From positions 1,948 through 12,610 of the forward strand of contig DFMR01000053.1 of assembly GCA_002376325.1 (NCBI GenBank): 10,663 bases of DNA, written 5' to 3'. Below, piece after piece: positions 7,187 through 10,663 of the stretch. The number at the start of each line of letters is the position of its first letter. The stretch's first letter is position 1. Origin of the DNA: Proteobacteria bacterium UBA3588. GTDB taxonomy: Bacteria > Pseudomonadota > Gammaproteobacteria > Thiohalomonadales > Thiohalomonadaceae. Below the pieces are notes generated by a model. It made no database searches. It saw nothing but the letters and a program-made list of their open reading frames with translations, and was not told the DNA's origin. Made by a program: the position numbers and the translations under genes.

Positions 7187-8560
7187 GTGAAAATCATCAT
7201 TCTCGGCGCCGGCCAGGTTGGTTCCTCCCTCGCCAACCACCTGGCCAGGGAGGCCAACGACATCACCGTGGTCGATACCGAACCCCAGCTCCTGCAGGCG
7301 TTGCTGGATCGGCTCGATCTGCGCACGGTCGTCGGCCCGGCCTCCCATCCCGACGTGCTGGCGCAGGCCGGAGCGGAGGACGCCGATATGATTATTGCCG
7401 TCACCAACTCCGATGAAACCAATATGGTGGCGTGCCAGGTAGCCTACACCCTGTTCCACACGCCGACCAAAATCGCGCGGGTACGCGCCCAGGAATACCT
7501 GTTGCGCCCACAGCTGTTCGCCAACGAGGCGCTGCCCGTCGACGTGTTGATCAGCCCGGAGCAACTGGTCACCGACTATGTCCACCGCCTGATCGAATAT
7601 CCGGGCGCGCTTCAGGTGCTGAGTTTTGCCGAGGGCAAGGTGCAGCTGGCTGCGGTGAAGGCCTATTACGGCGGTCCGCTGGTGGGACAGGAGCTACAGA
7701 AGCTGCGCCAGCACATGCCCAACGTCGACACCCGCGTCGCCGCCATCTATCGCCGCAACCGCCCCCTCATCCCGGAAGGCACCACCGTCATCGAGGCGGA
7801 TGACGAGGTGTTCTTCATCGCCGCCAAGAAGGACATTCGCGCCGTGATGGGCGAGCTGCGCCGGCTGGAGCGGCCGGCGCGCCGGGTGATCATCGCCGGC
7901 GGCGGCAATATCGGCCGGCGCCTGGCCAAGGCGCTTGAGAACGACTATCAGGTGAAGATCATCGACCACACCGCAGAACGCACCCGGTCGCTGTCGGAGG
8001 AGCTGGAGCGCACCATCGTGCTGCACGGCGACGCCGCAGACGGCGACCTGCTGCTGGAAGAGAACATCGAGGACACCGACGTGTTCTGCGCCCTGACCAA
8101 CGATGACGAGGCCAACATCCTGTCGGCGATGCTGGCCAAGCGCCTCGGCGCGCGCAAGGTGATGGCGCTGATCAACCGCGCCGCCTACGTCGACCTGGTG
8201 GAGAGCGGCGAGATCGACGTCGCCATCTCGCCGCAACAGGCCACCATCGGCTCACTGCTCACCCACATACGGCGCGGCGACGTAGCGGCGGTACACTCGC
8301 TACGGCGCGGTGCCGCCGAGGCGATCGAGGCCGTCGCCCACGGCGACCGCAACGCCTCCAAGGTGGTCGGCCGCGCCATCGAGCAGATCAAACTGCCCCA
8401 CGGCACCACCATCGGCGCCATCGTGCGCGGCAATGACGTGCTCATCGCCCACCACGACATCGTCATCGAATCGGGCGACCATGTGATTCTGTTCGTGGTG
8501 GACAAGAAACGCATCCCGGAGGTGGAGCGGCTGTTCCAGGTCGGTGCGACCTTCCTTTAA
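7187..8560 (+). CDS. trkA: Trk potassium uptake regulatory subunit TrkA
   Basis: Cytoplasmic NAD(H)/nucleotide-binding ring subunit that binds and gates the TrkH channel. The protein has 457 residues, matching E. coli TrkA (458, recalled), with two tandem RCK units. The first RCK-N starts at residue 1 with GAGQVG (7-12) and acidic D30 at the end of the second strand, followed by an RCK-C about 140-225. The second RCK-N begins near 233 with GGGNIG (238-243) and D260, followed by a second RCK-C to the end. Long stretches look almost identical to the E. coli protein, for example SDETNMVACQVAY, RLIEYPGALQV and ISPQQATIGSLL. Start is GTG with a good ribosome binding site. The two trkH genes follow after 21 bases, so channel and gate are probably co-transcribed. 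Both nucleotide sites look intact. Confidence 0.98.
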   Translation: MKIIILGAGQVGSSLANHLAREANDITVVDTEPQLLQALLDRLDLRTVVGPASHPDVLAQAGAEDADMIIAVTNSDETNMVACQVAYTLFHTPTKIARVRAQEYLLRPQLFANEALPVDVLISPEQLVTDYVHRLIEYPGALQVLSFAEGKVQLAAVKAYYGGPLVGQELQKLRQHMPNVDTRVAAIYRRNRPLIPEGTTVIEADDEVFFIAAKKDIRAVMGELRRLERPARRVIIAGGGNIGRRLAKALENDYQVKIIDHTAERTRSLSEELERTIVLHGDAADGDLLLEENIEDTDVFCALTNDDEANILSAMLAKRLGARKVMALINRAAYVDLVESGEIDVAISPQQATIGSLLTHIRRGDVAAVHSLRRGAAEAIEAVAHGDRNASKVVGRAIEQIKLPHGTTIGAIVRGNDVLIAHHDIVIESGDHVILFVVDKKRIPEVERLFQVGATFL

Positions 8561-8581
8561 CCGTCGCGCAGCGATCACACC

Positions 8582-10033
8582 ATGCAGTTCCTCGCCATCC
8601 AACGGGTCGTAGCTCTTCTGCTGATGGCATTCAGCCTCACCATGCTGACGCCGCTGCTGGTGAGTTGGCGCTTTCACGACGGGGTACACGCCCCCTATCT
8701 CCACGCCTTCGCCATCACCCTGGCGGCCGGCCTGCTGCTGTGGCTGCCGGTGGTGCGGGTACGGCAGGAGTTGCGGATACGCGACGGCTTCGCCGTGATT
8801 GCGCTGTTCTGGATCGTGCTGGGGCTGTTCGGCGCCATGCCGTTATGGCTGGCGTTGCGGCCGCACCTGAGCGCCACCAACGCCATCTTCGAATCGGTGT
8901 CGGGCCTCACCACCACCGGCGCCACCGTACTCACCGGCCTCGACGCCCTGCCGCGTTCGCTGCTTTTCTACCGCCAGCAGCTGCAGTGGATCGGCGGCCT
9001 CGGCACCCTGGTGCTGGCGGTGGCGATCCTGCCGCTGCTCGGCGTCGGCGGCATGCAGATGTTTCTCGCCAAAATCCCCGGCGCCGCCAAGGAGACCCAT
9101 CTGGCCCCGCGCCTGACCGAAGCGATCCGTTCGCTCGGCTATATCTACGTCAGTCTCACCGCACTCTGCGCGGTCGGTTACTGGCTCGCCGGCATGACGC
9201 CGTTCGATGCCCTGGCCCACAGCCTCTCCACCGTCTCCACCGGCGGTTTCTCCACCCACGACGCCAATCTCGGCTACTTCGACGGCCACCCCGGCGTGAT
9301 GGCGGTGGCGATGGTATTCATGCTGCTGGGCGGCGCCAGCTTCGCCCTGCACTATTTCGCCTGGCGCCGGCGCGATCTGCGGCTCTATCTCCAGGAGGCG
9401 GAATTCCGCACCTACATCGCGGTGATCGGCCTCACCGCGCTGGTCATCGCCCTCTATCTGGCCGTCCGCCACAGCGCGACGCCGGGCCACGCCCTGCTCG
9501 CCGGGCTGTTCCAGGCGGTCTCCATCGGCACCACCAGCGGCTTCGTGCGCGAACCCTCCAGCCACTGGCCGGCCTTCGTCCCGGTGCTGCTGCTGTTCGT
9601 CAGCTTCATCGGCGCCTGCGCCAACTCCACCGGCGGCGGCCTCAAGGCGATGCGCTTTCTGCTGCTGATGAAGCAGGGATGGCGCGAGGTCGGCCGGCTG
9701 ATCCATCCCAATGCGGTGATCGCCATCCGGGTCGGCGGCCGGGTACTGCCGGACCGGGTGCTGGACGCCATTTGGGGTTTTTTTGCCGCCTACGTGGCGC
9801 TCTTCACCCTGCTGCTGATCCTGCTCACCGCCTTCGGCCTGGACCAGGTCTCCGCCTTCTCCGCCGCTGCCGCCTGCCTCAACAACATGGGATCGTCGCT
9901 GGCCGGCTCCGGCCACCAGTACGGCGCCCTCTCCGGCGGCGCCAAGTGGGTGCTGACGGCCGCCATGCTGTTCGGGCGGATGGAGGTATTCATCCTGTTG
10001 GCGCTGTTCCGCCCCTCCTTCTGGCGCGGCTGA
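8582..10033 (+). CDS. trkH: TrkH-family potassium channel subunit, first copy
   Basis: Inner-membrane potassium-translocating subunit working with TrkA. The protein is complete at 483 residues, like E. coli TrkH (483, recalled), and is strongly hydrophobic throughout. The four pore repeats are visible: TTTGAT (110-115), STGGFS (219-224), GTTSGF (316-321) and NNMGSS (434-439), each keeping its filter Gly. The conserved ANSTGGGLK loop (347-355) and the GRMEVF helix with R466 are present. It differs from the typical form after the first repeat, where QMFLAKIPGAAKETHLAPR replaces the usual QLYRAE-type segment, and in the fourth repeat, where SS stands in place of PG. The start aligns with the E. 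coli N-terminus; no clear ribosome binding site precedes it, so coupling to trkA is likely. A G4T7 run at 9774-9784 lies in the AIWGFF codons. Confidence 0.95.
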   Translation: MQFLAIQRVVALLLMAFSLTMLTPLLVSWRFHDGVHAPYLHAFAITLAAGLLLWLPVVRVRQELRIRDGFAVIALFWIVLGLFGAMPLWLALRPHLSATNAIFESVSGLTTTGATVLTGLDALPRSLLFYRQQLQWIGGLGTLVLAVAILPLLGVGGMQMFLAKIPGAAKETHLAPRLTEAIRSLGYIYVSLTALCAVGYWLAGMTPFDALAHSLSTVSTGGFSTHDANLGYFDGHPGVMAVAMVFMLLGGASFALHYFAWRRRDLRLYLQEAEFRTYIAVIGLTALVIALYLAVRHSATPGHALLAGLFQAVSIGTTSGFVREPSSHWPAFVPVLLLFVSFIGACANSTGGGLKAMRFLLLMKQGWREVGRLIHPNAVIAIRVGGRVLPDRVLDAIWGFFAAYVALFTLLLILLTAFGLDQVSAFSAAAACLNNMGSSLAGSGHQYGALSGGAKWVLTAAMLFGRMEVFILLALFRPSFWRG

Positions 10034-10035
10034 AC

Positions 10036-10040
10036 GGAGA
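10036..10040 (+). promoter_or_regulatory. Ribosome binding site of second trkH
   Basis: GGAGA begins 3 bases after the stop of the first trkH and ends 9 bases before ATG 10050. Together with the 16-base gene gap it supports co-transcription of the two channel genes. Confidence 0.65.
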
Positions 10041-10049
10041 ACGACGACC

Positions 10050-10663
10050 ATGCGGCGCCAGTTCATCCAACGCATCCTCGGCATCTTCCTGCTGATCTTC
10101 AGCCTCACCCTGATCCCGCCGATGCTGGTCTCCATCGGTTACCGGGACGGCGAGTTGCCGCCGTTCGCCGTCAGCTTCGCCCTGACCCTGGTGCTGGGTA
10201 TCCTGATGTGGCTGCCCACCCGCGGCCTGCGCGGCGACCTGCGGCGGCGCGAGGGTTTCATGGTGGTGGCGCTGTTCTGGATCATGTTCAGCGCCCTGGG
10301 CACCCTGCCGCTGTTGTTCGGCGCCCGCATCGGGGTGGCGGACGCCATCTTCGAGGTGGTCTCCGGCGTCACCACCACCGGCGCCACGGTACTCACCGGC
10401 CTCGATCACATGCCCCAGTCGCTGCTCTACTATCGCGCCCAACTGCAATGGTTCGGCGGCATGGGGCTGATCGTCTTCGCCGTCGCCATCCTGCCGATGC
10501 TCGGCATCGGCGGCATGCAGCTCTACCGCGCCGAGACCCCAGGACCGATGAAGGACGACAAGCTGGCGCCGCGCATCGCCTCCAGCGCCCGCACCCTGTG
10601 GTACATCTACGCCGGCCTCACCGCCGCCTGCGCCGTCGGTTTCTGGCTCACCGGGATGAACGG
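10050..10663 (+). CDS. trkH: TrkH-family potassium channel subunit, second copy, 3' end cut off
   Basis: A second potassium channel subunit of the TrkH family; 204 residues are visible before the window ends, from a protein expected to reach about 480. Membrane helices about 9-28, 41-56 and 70-88 precede the first pore repeat TTTGAT followed by VLTGLD. The segment QLYRAETPGPMKDDKLAPR follows, close to the E. coli TrkH sequence I recall, whereas the first copy diverges there. By eye about half the positions match the first copy over this length with at most a one-residue gap, so the two are paralogues rather than a recent perfect duplication. It starts 16 bases after the first copy with its own ribosome binding site. 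Whether its later pore repeats are intact cannot be seen. Confidence 0.94.
   Translation, partial: MRRQFIQRILGIFLLIFSLTLIPPMLVSIGYRDGELPPFAVSFALTLVLGILMWLPTRGLRGDLRRREGFMVVALFWIMFSALGTLPLLFGARIGVADAIFEVVSGVTTTGATVLTGLDHMPQSLLYYRAQLQWFGGMGLIVFAVAILPMLGIGGMQLYRAETPGPMKDDKLAPRIASSARTLWYIYAGLTAACAVGFWLTGMN

Noticed and set aside
7060..7416. Open frame beginning in the ntrX-trkA gap as a small extra gene
   Set aside because: It runs out of frame through the well-conserved start of trkA and has Arg-rich, low-complexity translation typical of a frame shadow.
9774..9784. G4T7 run in the first trkH as a possible frameshift or slippery site
   Set aside because: It encodes the conserved WGFF residues in the correct frame, and the protein continues normally to its expected C-terminus.

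Overview
The window is a dense, GC-rich stretch of bacterial chromosome with every recognisable gene on the + strand. It reads as housekeeping and signalling DNA from a gammaproteobacterium. The peptide deformylase and TrkA look closely similar to the E. coli proteins as I remember them. The order def-fmt-rsmB followed by a DUF4390 gene and an NtrY/NtrX pair is typical of gamma- and betaproteobacteria outside the enterics. The strong G/C bias at third codon positions would suit a Chromatiales-like lineage, but the sequence alone does not fix the genus. No mobile element, CRISPR array, tRNA, rRNA or sign of recent transfer was seen.

Layout. (1) Positions 1-474 hold the 3' part of def (peptide deformylase); after a 76-base gap come fmt (Met-tRNA formyltransferase) and, overlapping it by 8 bases, rsmB (16S rRNA m5C methyltransferase). 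These form a translation-initiation and ribosome-maturation cluster: Fmt adds the formyl group to initiator tRNA, Def removes it from the nascent chain. (2) From about 2782 to 7044 a tightly packed block holds an exported DUF4390 protein, an NtrY-type membrane histidine kinase and an NtrX-type response regulator, with overlapping or 4-base junctions suggesting translational coupling. (3) A 142-base gap (7045-7186) carries a plausible sigma70 promoter and a potentially structured leader. (4) trkA follows, then two tandem trkH-type potassium channel genes; the second runs off the window end. TrkA is the cytoplasmic nucleotide-binding gating subunit of the Trk potassium uptake system and TrkH the membrane channel.

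No stretch longer than 300 bases lacks a gene. The points most worth a second look are: an NtrX that has lost the sigma54-contacting GAFTGA loop and carries changes at other ATPase positions; the trkA leader with two directly adjacent hairpins and three CAGGG repeats at an exact 12-base period, the last overlapping the ribosome binding site; and the two divergent TrkH paralogues. I see no clearly new multi-gene system here.
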